Shown here piece by piece: positions 7,812 through 15,469 of a stretch of DNA of 15,469 nt (positions within the stretch are counted from its first letter, which is position 1; the number at the start of each line of letters is the position of its first letter). Source of the DNA: an uncultured Dietzia sp. Lineage in GTDB: Bacteria; Actinomycetota; Actinomycetes; Mycobacteriales; Mycobacteriaceae. Below the pieces are notes generated by a model that did not search any database, was not told the origin of the DNA, and saw only the letters and a list, made by a program, of their open reading frames with translations. The position numbers and the translations under genes were made by a program. The DNA is taken from positions 1 through 15,469 of the forward strand of contig CAMNYG010000005.1 in NCBI GenBank assembly GCA_946570335.1, written 5' to 3'.

Positions 7812-9394
7812 GCGTCCGCCCCCGCTGCGGCGACGACGGCTCCGGGCGGTAGCACGTCCTGCACGCCGACCGGCACCAGGAAACCGTGCAGGAACAGATC
7901 GGCCACCACCCGGCGGATCGGGGCCGCGAGCTCCTCCGGGTCCTCGCCCGCTGCCGCGGCGGCGAGGACCACCAGGTCCGCGAGCGGCAATGCACCGGTG
8001 CGTGCCCCACGCAGAACGGTGGCCGTGAGCTGATCGATCTCATGGCGCCACCTCGCCCCGGTCACCCTCTCCACCACGACAGTGGCCGGTCCCGCCGGTA
8101 GCCCCTCCTCTCCCGTGGGGGCCAGGGATTCCGAGATGTGCAGGTGGACGTCCGGGGAAACGGTGAACACGGTGGCGTCCAACGCGAGGTCCTCACCGCC
8201 GTGCAGCTCCGCGGCCGCCCGCAACCACGCGGTCCGGGCGAAGTAGGCCTCGGCCTCGTCGCCGAGCCCGGCGTCGAACGGGTGGGTCAGATCTTCACAG
8301 AGGACCGCCGAGGCGCCCGCGATGCGTCGCAGGAAGACATAGCCGAACCCGACTCCGGTCACCCCCTCCCGGTCGAAATGGTCCAACCAGGCATCGGCGG
8401 CCCGCCACGTGGACTCCTCGCGCGGATCCATCCCCTCGTCGGTCAGCCACGTCCACACGTACAGGCCCGGATCGGACGTGTCCCTCCGGAGGACCCAGGC
8501 CTCGACCCCCTCGGACGGCACCCACGAGGCCACATGGGCACGCCAGTCGACGTCCTCACGCTCGACCCAGGACGCGAGAAGGACCGCGGTGCCCCCGTCG
8601 GCGAGGTGGTCGGCAGCGCCCGACACGACCATCCGACTGGCCCCGTCCAGGGACAGGCCCGACTCGCGATAGGAATGCCCCGTCTCCGGCGGCCCCACCA
8701 CGAACGGTGGATTGGCCACGATCCGGTCGAAACGACGCCCCGCGACAGGCTCGAACCACGGGCCGCGCAACAACTCGGCCTCCAGCGCGTTGATCGCCAG
8801 GGTCGCCTCCGCCAGCTCGAGACAACGAGGCGTGATGTCCGTGCCGGTCCCCGCAGCTCCCGAATCGAGGGCGTGCATCAACTGGACCCCGGAACCCGTC
8901 CCCAGATCCAGTACGGTCCGGACGGGCGAGGAGGGCGTGATCCGCAGCAGCGACAGGGTTGCCGCGCCCACCCCCAGGACATGGTCCGGCCGGGTCTCGG
9001 TGTGGACCATCGACCCGTCGACGTCCGCGAACACCCACCGGGTGCCGTGACCGGTGTCGACGGGGCGCAGATCGACCAGGGCCCGCACCATCTCCTCGCT
9101 CCGCAGTTCGAACAGTCCGGCCTCGACGCCGACGTCCACGGCGACGCCCGGCAGCAGGTCCGCCACCTCGCGGTGGGGGAGCGCATCACCCAGGACGAAC
9201 AGCCGGAGCAGGGCGCCGGCGGGGCCCGCCCCCCGAGCATGACGGCGGACAACGGCCGCATCCGACCTGGCGAGTGCCGAGACCGCCTCCGTTCCCAGGG
9301 CCAGCTCCAGACCCGGGACGGTGTAGTCGTGTCGGCGGAACGCCTCGGCCAGTGCGGGTGCGAGACCCGCGAGGGAGTGGGCGGACGTGGTCAC
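7808..9394 (-). CDS. Class I SAM-dependent methyltransferase, NPPF type
   Basis: The 528-residue protein has three parts: an uncharacterised N-terminal region (1-155), a Rossmann methyltransferase domain (about 158-330) and a C-terminal extension (about 400-528). SAM motif I is [10 protein letters not shown] (161-170), an acidic Asp follows in GTDIT (184-188), and the catalytic-type motif NPPF is at 228-231. NPPF/NPPY marks enzymes methylating a planar amino group: adenine N6, guanine N2 in rRNA (RsmC/RlmG) or glutamine N5 (PrmC/HemK). The sequence alone does not choose between these. I start it at GTG 9394, which overlaps the DUF3099 stop as GTGA; the open frame extends about 99 codons further upstream but that part is low-complexity Arg/Pro and antisense-like. 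It overlaps dtd at its end, pointing to a translation-related target such as rRNA, tRNA or a release factor, as inference only. Confidence 0.85.
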   Translation of the reverse strand: MTTSAHSLAGLAPALAEAFRRHDYTVPGLELALGTEAVSALARSDAAVVRRHARGAGPAGALLRLFVLGDALPHREVADLLPGVAVDVGVEAGLFELRSEEMVRALVDLRPVDTGHGTRWVFADVDGSMVHTETRPDHVLGVGAATLSLLRITPSSPVRTVLDLGTGSGVQLMHALDSGAAGTGTDITPRCLELAEATLAINALEAELLRGPWFEPVAGRRFDRIVANPPFVVGPPETGHSYRESGLSLDGASRMVVSGAADHLADGGTAVLLASWVEREDVDWRAHVASWVPSEGVEAWVLRRDTSDPGLYVWTWLTDEGMDPREESTWRAADAWLDHFDREGVTGVGFGYVFLRRIAGASAVLCEDLTHPFDAGLGDEAEAYFARTAWLRAAAELHGGEDLALDATVFTVSPDVHLHISESLAPTGEEGLPAGPATVVVERVTGARWRHEIDQLTATVLRGARTGALPLADLVVLAAAAAGEDPEELAAPIRRVVADLFLHGFLVPVGVQDVLPPGAVVAAAGADA

Positions 9395-9882
9395 GGTGTC
9401 GTGTCGCTCTCGTCTGTGTCTGTGTCTGTACGGGGTCGGGGTTCGGTGCCGCCTTGCGGCGGCGACTCGTCCTCGGGCCGGTCTCCGGCCGGATCGTCGT
9501 GGGCGGGCCTCTCCCTGGTGTTGGGACCGCCGGTCAGGCCGGGCGGCAGGGCGACAGGAGTGCGAGAACCGAGGCGGCCCGCAGTATAAGTACGGGGCTG
9601 GCCCTTGGGGAGCGGGGGCCGATCGTTGGCCCCGACCACGGCGATCCACGGCACCGGGATGGAGATGGCGACGATCGCCAACGCGATCCACGGATTGTTC
9701 CAGAGCACGAGCGATCCGGCCGCCAACAACAAGGCGGGGATTCGCACGCTCATCAGGATGAAGTACCGCTTCTTGCGAGCCGCGAGCTCGTCACGGTAGG
9801 ACTCACGCGCCCCCGTGATGAGGACCGGACTCGAGGTGTCGTCCCGATCCCCGGACCGCTTACGTCTGAAGTCCGGTGCCAT
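9391..9882 (-). CDS. DUF3099 two-helix membrane protein
   Basis: The 163-residue protein resembles the actinobacterial DUF3099 family of unknown function. A charged N-terminal part (1-40) with an ITGARESYRDELAARKKRY stretch is followed by two hydrophobic helices (about 41-60 and 65-85, joined by WNNPW). The long polar tail (86-163) is rich in Pro, Asp and Thr and ends in a Thr-Asp repeat. This predicts a hairpin in the cytoplasmic membrane. I choose ATG 9882 because the family-like sequence begins there. There is no proper ribosome binding site, and TACCTT ends 7 nt before the ATG, so the mRNA may be leaderless. It is the first gene of the block with the methyltransferase and dtd, and its stop overlaps the next start as GTGA. 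No function is assigned. Confidence 0.75.
   Translation of the reverse strand: MAPDFRRKRSGDRDDTSSPVLITGARESYRDELAARKKRYFILMSVRIPALLLAAGSLVLWNNPWIALAIVAISIPVPWIAVVGANDRPPLPKGQPRTYTAGRLGSRTPVALPPGLTGGPNTRERPAHDDPAGDRPEDESPPQGGTEPRPRTDTDTDESDTTP
9412..9429. repeat. Hexamer microsatellite in DUF3099 tail
   Basis: Three exact copies of gtctgt encode the Thr-Asp-Thr-Asp tail of the DUF3099 protein. Six-base units change tail length without breaking the frame. Confidence 0.8.
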
Positions 9883-9889
9883 GGATCCC

Positions 9890-9895
9890 AAGGTA
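9890..9895 (-). promoter_or_regulatory. -10 element of DUF3099 gene, possibly leaderless
   Basis: The minus strand reads TACCTT (TAnnnT), followed by 7 nt and then the ATG at 9882. This places the expected start of transcription at or one base before the ATG. No -35 hexamer is evident. Confidence 0.45.
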
Positions 9896-9942
9896 CTCCG
9901 GCGCGAGTGCTGGAGCGTTGGCGCAGTGACGGCCGGGTGCGG

Positions 9943-9948
9943 CATCAT
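9943..9948 (+). promoter_or_regulatory. -10-like element of DUF3039 gene, possibly leaderless
   Basis: CATCAT keeps the A at position 2 and T at position 6 of the TAnnnT pattern and occupies exactly -12 to -7 if transcription begins on the GTG at 9955. TTGGCG (9918-9923) is a poor -35 with a 19-nt spacer. The evidence is weak. Confidence 0.3.
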
Positions 9949-9954
9949 GAGGGG

Positions 9955-10200
9955 GTGAGCACCACCCGGACCAAGACACTCGAGCGTCCCGAGGTCACCA
10001 CGACCGAGGAGACGGACGACGACGCCCCCAAGTTCTTCCACTACGTGGACAAGAAGAAGATCGCCGAGAGCGCGGTCATGGGCACCTATGTGATCGCCCT
10101 GTGCGGTGAGGTCTTCCCGGTCACCCGTTCGGCCAAGCCCGGCTCACCGGTGTGCCCGGAGTGTAAACGCGTCTATGAGTCGCTGAAGCCTGGTGAGTGA
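9955..10200 (+). CDS. DUF3039 small putative zinc-binding protein
   Basis: The 81-residue protein resembles the actinobacterial DUF3039 family. The first 25 residues are Thr/Glu/Asp-rich and probably flexible. The conserved core starts at FFHYVDKKK (27-35) and carries Cys50 (CGEVFP), Cys67 and Cys70 (CPEC); with His29 these could form one zinc site, which is inference from spacing. The start is GTG 9955, chosen because the core lies directly downstream and the long frame upstream is antisense to the minus-strand genes. A ribosome binding site is nearly absent, so a leaderless message is possible. Its stop lies inside the start of the helicase gene (8-nt overlap), which ties the two in one operon. 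Function unknown; a small RNA polymerase-, ribosome- or helicase-binding zinc ribbon are possibilities without proof. Confidence 0.78.
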   Translation: MSTTRTKTLERPEVTTTEETDDDAPKFFHYVDKKKIAESAVMGTYVIALCGEVFPVTRSAKPGSPVCPECKRVYESLKPGE

Positions 10201-12028
10201 CCCCGGAGCGGTCCCGGGCCACGAGGAACTGACCGCAGAAACCACCACCCCGCCGGCCGGGGGTGCGTCGCTGCGCGCCTGGCAGCGGACCGCATTGCGC
10301 AAATACCTCATGGCCCGGCCCAAGGATTTCCTCGCCGTGGCCACGCCGGGTGCCGGAAAGACCACGTTCGGACTGCGAGTAGCCAATGAATTGCTGGCGG
10401 ATCGGACAGTCGACACGATCACGGTTGTCGCGCCCACCGAGCACCTGAAGTACCAATGGGCGGCCTCCGCGGCCCGCGTAGGCATCGCGCTGGACCCGGA
10501 GTACTCCAACTCCTCCGGCGCCCTCCCGCCGGAATACCACGGTGTGGTGGTCACCTACGCTCAGGTCGCAGCCCACCCGTTCAAGCATCGTGAACGCACC
10601 AACTCACGCCGCACCCTGGTGATCCTCGACGAGATCCACCACGGTGGGGACGCGAAGAGTTGGGGCGACGGCATCCGGGAGGCGTTCGAGGACGCCGAAC
10701 GGCGGCTGTCCCTGACGGGAACGCCGTTCCGCTCCGACGACAGCCCGATCCCGTTCGTCACCTACGAACCGGACGGACAGGGGCACCAGCGCTCGAAAGC
10801 CGACCACGCCTACGGCTACGCTGACGCCCTCGCGGACGGGGTCGTCCGGCCCGTGGTGTTCCTCGCGTACTCCGGCGAGGCACGCTGGCGTTCCAATGCA
10901 GGCGAGGAGTTCTCCGCCCGCCTCGGTGAGCCGCTCAGCGCCGACCAGATGTCCCGGGCCTGGCGCGTCGCACTCGATCCTCACGGCGACTGGATGCCGG
11001 CGGTGCTGCAGGCGGCACACACCCGCCTGCGTCAGATCCGGGCCGGCGGTGTCCCCGACGCCGGTGGCCTGGTGATCGCCACCGACCAGGAGCGTGCACG
11101 GGAATACGCGGCTTTGCTGACTGAGATCACCGGAACCGCCCCCACCGTCGTCCTGTCCGACGACCCCACGGCGTCGAGCCGGATCGGAACCTTCTCGGAC
11201 TCGACCGACGAGTGGATGGTCGCGGTCCGCATGGTGTCCGAGGGCGTCGACGTCCCCCGCCTCTGTGTGGGCGTCTACGCCACCAGCGCGTCGACCCCGC
11301 TGTACTTCGCCCAGGCCATCGGACGGTTCGTCCGTTCACGTCGCCCGGGCGAGACGGCGTCGGTGTTCCTCCCGTCGGTGCCTGTGTTGCTCAAGCTCGC
11401 CTCCGAGATGGAGGCTCAGCGCGATCACGTGCTGGGCAAGCCGCACAGGCAAGAGGGGCTGGAGGACCAGCTGCTGGCGCAGGCGAACCAGCAACAGGAC
11501 GAGAAGACCGAGGACGAAGAGGACCGCGGTTACATCTCCCTGGGCGCCGACGCCGAGCTCGACCAGATCGTGTATGAGGGGTCCTCGTATGGCACCGCCA
11601 CGTTCGCCGGCAGCGAGGAGGAGGCCGACTACATCGGACTTCCCGGCCTGCTGGGTGCCGAAGACGTGAAGGCGCTCCTGCGGCAGCGGGAGAAGGAACA
11701 GGTCAAACAGCGCTCGGCACAGGCATCCGGGCCCGGGGCGGTGTCCGTCGTGGGCGCCGATCCCGAGATGTCCGGGGCGACGATCCCGGGCAACGTCGCC
11801 GGGGCGGGAGCCCGTGCCGGCGCTGCCGCGGAACGGGTGGCCTCCGCCGCCGAGCTCAAGGAACTGCGGCGTCAGCTCAACACTCTGGTGTCCGTATATT
11901 CGGGTCGACTCGGAATGTCCCACGGTGCGATCCATTCGCGGTTGCGCAACGCCTGCGGCGGGCCACCGGTGCCGATGGCCTCCGCCGACGAGATCAGGGA
12001 ACGCATCTCCACGCTGCGATCGTGGTAG
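10193..12028 (+). CDS. DExH-type superfamily 2 helicase
   Basis: The 611-residue protein has both RecA-like lobes of an SF2 ATPase. Visible motifs are Gln31 in RAWQ (Q-like), Walker A ATPGAGKTT (50-58), Walker B DEIHH (146-150), motif III LTGTP (174-178), motif V SEGVDVP (349-355) and motif VI QAIGRFVRSRR (374-384). The set is complete, so ATP hydrolysis is expected. It resembles the RecG/UvrB/RAD25-like DNA translocase group more than DEAD-box RNA helicases, but this is not certain. After motif VI come an acidic stretch (433-445, EKTEDEEDRG), a Gly/Ala-rich linker (about 513-550) and a C-terminal helical part (552-611) that are not recognised. It starts at GTG 10193, overlapping the DUF3039 stop by 8 nt. 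It ends 13 nt before the convergent phosphatase stop, with no clear terminator. Substrate and pathway unknown. Confidence 0.85.
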   Translation: MSDPGAVPGHEELTAETTTPPAGGASLRAWQRTALRKYLMARPKDFLAVATPGAGKTTFGLRVANELLADRTVDTITVVAPTEHLKYQWAASAARVGIALDPEYSNSSGALPPEYHGVVVTYAQVAAHPFKHRERTNSRRTLVILDEIHHGGDAKSWGDGIREAFEDAERRLSLTGTPFRSDDSPIPFVTYEPDGQGHQRSKADHAYGYADALADGVVRPVVFLAYSGEARWRSNAGEEFSARLGEPLSADQMSRAWRVALDPHGDWMPAVLQAAHTRLRQIRAGGVPDAGGLVIATDQERAREYAALLTEITGTAPTVVLSDDPTASSRIGTFSDSTDEWMVAVRMVSEGVDVPRLCVGVYATSASTPLYFAQAIGRFVRSRRPGETASVFLPSVPVLLKLASEMEAQRDHVLGKPHRQEGLEDQLLAQANQQQDEKTEDEEDRGYISLGADAELDQIVYEGSSYGTATFAGSEEEADYIGLPGLLGAEDVKALLRQREKEQVKQRSAQASGPGAVSVVGADPEMSGATIPGNVAGAGARAGAAAERVASAAELKELRRQLNTLVSVYSGRLGMSHGAIHSRLRNACGGPPVPMASADEIRERISTLRSW

Positions 12029-12041
12029 GTCACCCGGTGTA

Positions 12042-14030
12042 TCAGGATCGGGGCAACGGAGGGGCCGGCAGATTCTGCGCACCCGACGTCGGCGCGGACG
12101 GTAGACCGTGCAGAGTGACGGCGTCGATCTGATCACGGTGCCGCGGTGGACTCACCGTGGTGTCGTCGTCCGCCCACGCGACCATCTGCTGGCCCAGCAC
12201 GTCCGGTGCGCCGGCCACGTACTTGTCCTGCCACCAGTACTCGAACACCGCCCGCTGGTGGGTGAGATCGATGATCCCGTAGCCGTGGTCGACCCACTCG
12301 ACGAACTGCGCGTTGCGGTTGAGGGAGAGGATGGCCATCTCGGCCGCCCGGGATATCCGGATCGACTCGTACCTCGCATCTCCCGTCGCCGAGCCTGTCG
12401 GGATCGCCGAGCGGATCATCTCGTCCGCTCCACCGCGACCCATCGACGACGGTGAGAATTCGACCCCGACCGACAGGCCCCGCGGATCGGCATGGTCCGC
12501 AGTCGTCGAACCCGCCGCGAAGCCGACCGCCGGGCCGGACACGGACGCCCCGACCCCGGTATCGGTGCGGAGTGCGCCCGCGTGATGATTCCCGCGCTCG
12601 GCACCGTTCCTGCTGCTGAAGCCGGGGGAGCCGGAGGCGTACCCGTCGGCGAGGTGACTGGTTTCGATGATGTCGGATGCAAAGTTCCCGTGCGCGTCCC
12701 CGGAGACCATGATGGTGTTGCGGACCCGCGGACCGCCGTCGTCCCCCCGCAGGTGACGCACGATCGCGGTCCGTTCGTCGGAGAACTTCGCCCACCGGCC
12801 GATCCCGATCTGGGGCATGGGGAAGCCCTCGACGACCGTCGGGATGTCCGCGGGCGAGAACCAGGCCTGGTTGGCGATGAGCCGCCACCGGGCGGTCGAG
12901 GCGGACAAGCCCGACGTGAGCCACTCGAACTGCTGTCGGCCGAGCAGGCTCGGCTCCGCGCCGTGCAGGTGCGAGGAGTCAACCCCGAGCCCGTAGCGCT
13001 CCAGGCCCGATTGGGCGTCGATCCCGAACACGTCCACGAGGTCGCCGTAGCGCAACCGCCGATAGACGAGCAGCGAGTTCTCCGGAACCGGGTACGAGCC
13101 GTCATCCACCAGGACGAATTCACCACTGCCGTCGGCACGGACCGGCCGCGTCGGGGTCCACTCGTAGAAGGCCCGCGTTGTGTCTGCCAAGGTCGTGGTG
13201 CTCATCGACTCATCGATTCCGGGGGTCGGTACCTCGACGCCGTACTCGGGGTCGAGGTCATGGTTGTCCCAGATGATGTGCCACGGGTGCTGCTGGTGCG
13301 CACGCACGAACTGCGGATCCGACCGCCAGAGCGCATACCGACGACGGACCTCGTCGAGGGTGAGCCAGTCGCGGTTGTCCGGGTGGGTCATGTCGTGGAA
13401 GCCGACACGGGATCGTACGAGCTCGTCAGCGTCCGGGAAATCGTAGATGTAGTCGCCCAGGTGGATGACCAGATCGATGTCGTTCCGGGCCGCGAGGTTG
13501 TCGAAACCCGACCACATGGACGACCAGTACGAACTGCACGACATGGCCGCGATCCGCACCTGCGTCGTCGGATTTCCCGGCGCGGGTGCCGTGCGGGTCC
13601 GCCCGGTGATGGAGTGCTCGTCGCCGAGGGTGAAGCGGTAGTAGTACGTCGTTGCCGGCGACAGTCCGGTGACGTCGACCTTGACGGTGTGATCGAGTTC
13701 GGGGCCGGGAATCTGAACACCCGAGGCGACCACTGTCCGCATGTCGGGGTCGACGGCCACCGCCCATCGCACCGCGCCGACCGGGGACGGTACCCGCTCG
13801 GGCATGACGCGCGTCCAGATGATGACCCGGTCGGCGAGCGGGTCGCCGCTGGCGATGCCGTGGGCGAACGGCCCGGGCAGGCATGTCGGATAGTCGATCC
13901 CCGCAGTCTGCCGAGGTGCTTCGGCAGTCGCCAGCGGGGTGATACCGGTGAACACCGTTCCTCCGGCGAGGGCGGCGCCGCGGAGGACATCACGACGGGT
14001 GGGGCTGTGGAGATGGCGGGATGTGGTCAC
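12042..14030 (-). CDS. phoD: PhoD-type alkaline phosphatase, Tat-exported
   Basis: The 662-residue protein carries a twin-arginine signal: TRRDVLRGAALAGG at 11-24, with probable cleavage near residue 37 after ATA. It is then exported folded. A PhoD N-terminal domain (about 55-150, with ASGDPLADRVIIWTRV) precedes the metallophosphatase domain (about 158-610). Expected metal and active-site motifs are seen: Cys165 in MSCSSY, HLGDYIYD (190-197), WDNHD (254-258), NQAWF (387-391), SGDAH (443-447) and VEF (523-525). The family usually has WDDHE, and the protein is about 100 residues longer than many PhoD, with extra sequence at about 455-520. It would release phosphate from phosphomonoesters or diesters outside the membrane using Fe/Ca. 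The GTG 14030 start is chosen because the signal peptide begins there; the frame runs on upstream without signal-like sequence. It lies downstream of sigA. Other PhoD-like phosphodiesterases are possible. Confidence 0.88.
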   Translation of the reverse strand: MTTSRHLHSPTRRDVLRGAALAGGTVFTGITPLATAEAPRQTAGIDYPTCLPGPFAHGIASGDPLADRVIIWTRVMPERVPSPVGAVRWAVAVDPDMRTVVASGVQIPGPELDHTVKVDVTGLSPATTYYYRFTLGDEHSITGRTRTAPAPGNPTTQVRIAAMSCSSYWSSMWSGFDNLAARNDIDLVIHLGDYIYDFPDADELVRSRVGFHDMTHPDNRDWLTLDEVRRRYALWRSDPQFVRAHQQHPWHIIWDNHDLDPEYGVEVPTPGIDESMSTTTLADTTRAFYEWTPTRPVRADGSGEFVLVDDGSYPVPENSLLVYRRLRYGDLVDVFGIDAQSGLERYGLGVDSSHLHGAEPSLLGRQQFEWLTSGLSASTARWRLIANQAWFSPADIPTVVEGFPMPQIGIGRWAKFSDERTAIVRHLRGDDGGPRVRNTIMVSGDAHGNFASDIIETSHLADGYASGSPGFSSRNGAERGNHHAGALRTDTGVGASVSGPAVGFAAGSTTADHADPRGLSVGVEFSPSSMGRGGADEMIRSAIPTGSATGDARYESIRISRAAEMAILSLNRNAQFVEWVDHGYGIIDLTHQRAVFEYWWQDKYVAGAPDVLGQQMVAWADDDTTVSPPRHRDQIDAVTLHGLPSAPTSGAQNLPAPPLPRS

Positions 14031-14053
14031 GCTCCAGCAGTGTCCACGTCCGA

Positions 14054-14071
14054 GGTGAACGAAAGTTGGAT
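14054..14071 (-). promoter_or_regulatory. PHO-box-like half-site upstream of phoD
   Basis: The minus strand reads GTTCACC (14060-14054), matching the core repeat of the Streptomyces PhoP box. Exactly 11 nt upstream is ATCCAAC (14071-14065), which agrees at 4 of 7 positions. Real PHO boxes have two or more good 11-nt repeats, so this is a weak candidate, made more plausible by the phosphatase gene starting 24 nt downstream. Confidence 0.25.
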
Positions 14072-14218
14072 GCCGCCCGTGACCTCGCTTCAGGAGAGGC
14101 CGTTGACGCGCCGGGGTCCGCACGGATCGCGCGCCACCCCACCAGATCGCACGCCGAGCAGCGGATTCGGTGGGTGGCGGCAACTCCGACGGGCGGCGAC
14201 GGAGCTGAGGGTGCCCGC

Positions 14219-14233
14219 GCCGCTACCGGCGGC
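14219..14233 (-). terminator. Short hairpin after sigA
   Basis: The arms gccgc and gcggc (14219-14223 and 14229-14233) pair over a 5-nt loop, 9 nt after the sigA stop. The stem is only 5 bp and no U-tract follows, so it is at best a weak terminator. Confidence 0.25.
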
Positions 14234-14242
14234 TGTCCCAGG

Positions 14243-15469
14243 CTAGTCCAAGTAGTCTCGCAGGACCTGCGAGCGCGACGGGTGGCGCAGCTTCGACATG
14301 GTCTTGGACTCGATCTGGCGGATGCGCTCGCGTGTCACCCCGTAGACCTGGCCGATCTCGTCGAGGGTGCGGGGCAGGCCGTCGGTGAGCCCGAAGCGCA
14401 GACGCACCACGCCGGCCTCGCGCTCGGAGAGAGTGTCGAGAACCGAACGCAGCTGGTCCTGCAGGAGGGTGAAGCTCACCGCGTCCACGGCGACCACGGC
14501 CTCGGAGTCCTCGATGAAGTCCCCCAGCTGCGAGTCTCCCTCGTCGCCGATGGTCTGGTCGAGGGAGATGGGCTCCCGGGCGTACTGCTGGATCTCCAGT
14601 ACCTTCTCCGGGGTGATGTCCATCTCCTTGGCGAGCTCCTCCGGGGTGGGCTCGCGGCCCAGGTCCTGGAGCAGCTCACGCTGGATGCGACCGAGCTTGT
14701 TGATGACCTCGACCATGTGCACCGGGATACGGATGGTGCGGGCCTGGTCGGCCATCGCGCGGGTGATGGCCTGACGAATCCACCACGTGGCGTAGGTCGA
14801 GAACTTGTATCCCTTGGTGTAGTCGAACTTCTCGACCGCGCGGATCAGACCGAGGTTGCCCTCCTGGATGAGGTCCAGGAACGCCATGCCACGGCCGGTG
14901 TAGCGCTTGGCCAGAGACACCACGAGGCGAAGATTCGCCTCGAGGAGGTGATTCTTGGCGCGTACGCCGTCGCGCTCGATCCACTTGTAGTCGCGACGCT
15001 GCGCGGTGGTGAGCTTCTCTCCCCGCTCGGCTACCTGCGCCATGTACCAGGTGGAGTAGAGGCCGGCCTCGATGCGCTTGGCGAGCTCGACCTCCTCCTC
15101 GGCGTTGAGGAGCGCGACCTTGCCGATCTGCTTGAGGTAGGCGCGGACGGAGTCCGCGGAGGCGGTGAGTTCGGCATCCTTGCGGGCCTGCCGCAGGGCT
15201 TCCGACTCGTCCTCGTCCCAGACGAAGTCCCCGGAGGCCTTGTCCTTGGCGGAAGGCTCCTCCTTGGTCTCCTCGTCGGCTTCCTCGTCTTCGACATCCT
15301 CGACGTCGACCTCGACATCCTCCAACTCGGAGGTGTCGGGCTCGACCTCGGCGGCGTCCGTCGACTCGTCGATCTGGTCCTCGTCGACCCCGGGGGTGGC
15401 CGCGCCGGCCGCCTTCTTCGCCGCGGTCTTCTTGGCCGCGGTCTTCTTCGCGGCGGTCTTTTTCGCGGC
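14243..15469 (-). CDS. sigA: Principal sigma factor SigA (5' end outside window)
   Basis: The last 408 residues of the primary, essential sigma factor are present; the start lies beyond the right edge and the frame stays open to the final base. A TTG at 15325 is an internal leucine codon, not the start. From the edge inwards come a Lys/Ala tract of AAKKT units, an acidic segment (about 15150-15380), region 1.2 ([20 protein letters not shown]), regions 2.1-2.4 ([20 protein letters not shown] to [14 protein letters not shown]), region 3 and the region 4.2 helix-turn-helix ([20 protein letters not shown]), ending [15 protein letters not shown]. From the region containing [15 protein letters not shown] onwards it looks nearly identical to mycobacterial SigA as I remember it. 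The basic-then-acidic N-terminal extension is typical of actinobacterial SigA and absent from SigB here. phoD follows downstream. Confidence 0.97.
   Translation of the reverse strand, partial: AAKKTAAKKTAAKKTAAKKAAGAATPGVDEDQIDESTDAAEVEPDTSELEDVEVDVEDVEDEEADEETKEEPSAKDKASGDFVWDEDESEALRQARKDAELTASADSVRAYLKQIGKVALLNAEEEVELAKRIEAGLYSTWYMAQVAERGEKLTTAQRRDYKWIERDGVRAKNHLLEANLRLVVSLAKRYTGRGMAFLDLIQEGNLGLIRAVEKFDYTKGYKFSTYATWWIRQAITRAMADQARTIRIPVHMVEVINKLGRIQRELLQDLGREPTPEELAKEMDITPEKVLEIQQYAREPISLDQTIGDEGDSQLGDFIEDSEAVVAVDAVSFTLLQDQLRSVLDTLSEREAGVVRLRFGLTDGLPRTLDEIGQVYGVTRERIRQIESKTMSKLRHPSRSQVLRDYLD
15413..15469 (-). repeat. 15-bp tandem repeats coding AAKKT in SigA
   Basis: About 3.8 units of 15 bp (units from 15469, 15454, 15439 and a partial from 15424) each code Ala-Ala-Lys-Lys-Thr. 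The repeat reaches the window edge, so the total copy number is unknown. Such tracts resemble bacterial H1-like basic tails and occur at SigA N-termini in related genera. Confidence 0.85.

Larger units (their letters stand above)
14031..14242 (-). other. sigA-phoD intergenic region
   Basis: These 212 bases separate the sigA stop from the phoD start on the minus strand. The only structures noted are a short GC hairpin just after sigA and a single GTTCACC motif near phoD. No recognisable TAnnnT -10 stands out, and no small gene with a ribosome binding site was seen. Confidence 0.5.

Noticed and set aside
8138..9589. 483-codon plus-strand open frame opposite the methyltransferase
   Set aside because: Arg/Pro/Gly-rich shadow frame in GC-rich DNA; the minus strand has SAM and NPPF motifs.
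12009..12025. ccacg/cgtgg hairpin at the end of the helicase gene as terminator
   Set aside because: The stem is 5 bp, lies inside the coding sequence and has no U-tract.
12492..14246. 584-codon plus-strand open frame opposite phoD
   Set aside because: The minus strand has a Tat signal and PhoD motifs in order; the plus frame has no recognisable domain.
1..15469. CRISPR arrays, tRNA genes, insertion sequences or prophage genes
   Set aside because: I saw no regularly spaced repeats, no cloverleaf-like segments and no transposase, integrase or phage motifs.

Overview
The window is high-GC, densely coded DNA that reads as chromosomal housekeeping sequence from an actinomycete of the order Mycobacteriales (Corynebacterium/Mycobacterium/Dietzia-like; the genus cannot be fixed from sequence alone). 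The pointers are an almost canonical actinobacterial SigA with a Lys/Ala-rich N-terminus, a SigB, a DtxR/IdeR-type iron regulator with the full metal-ligand set, actinobacterial families DUF3099 and DUF3039, frequent GTG starts and four-base GTGA gene overlaps. I see no tRNA, rRNA, insertion sequence, phage gene or CRISPR array.

Layout. Bases 70-1736 (minus) hold ideR and galE, overlapping by GTGA. A 238-bp divergent spacer follows. On the plus strand come acuC (histone-deacetylase-fold lysine deacetylase) and a 947-residue GNAT plus acyl-CoA-synthetase-like protein (Pat type), a likely writer/eraser pair for protein acetylation. A GC hairpin at 6184-6210 separates this operon from the converging minus-strand block: DUF3099 membrane protein -> NPPF methyltransferase -> dtd (linked by GTGA overlaps) -> sigB. 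sigB has a 164-bp upstream gap with a good SigH/SigR/SigE-type promoter (GGAAC-N18-GTT) and an 11-bp perfect inverted repeat. Diverging from DUF3099, on the plus strand, are a small DUF3039 protein and a DExH-type SF2 helicase overlapping by 8 nt. The right end (minus) has a Tat-exported PhoD-type phosphatase downstream of the 3' two-thirds or so of sigA, which runs off the window.

The genes combine global transcription control (sigA, sigB, ideR), D-aminoacyl-tRNA proofreading (dtd), acetylation-based metabolic control (acuC, Pat-like), UDP-galactose supply for cell-envelope galactan (galE) and phosphate scavenging (phoD). I found no clear new biological system. The least-described content is the DUF3039/helicase pair and the DUF3099/methyltransferase/dtd/sigB block. 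The best regulatory signals are the sigB promoter with its inverted repeat, a hairpin in the presumed ideR leader, and paired -10 elements that suggest leaderless divergent transcripts.
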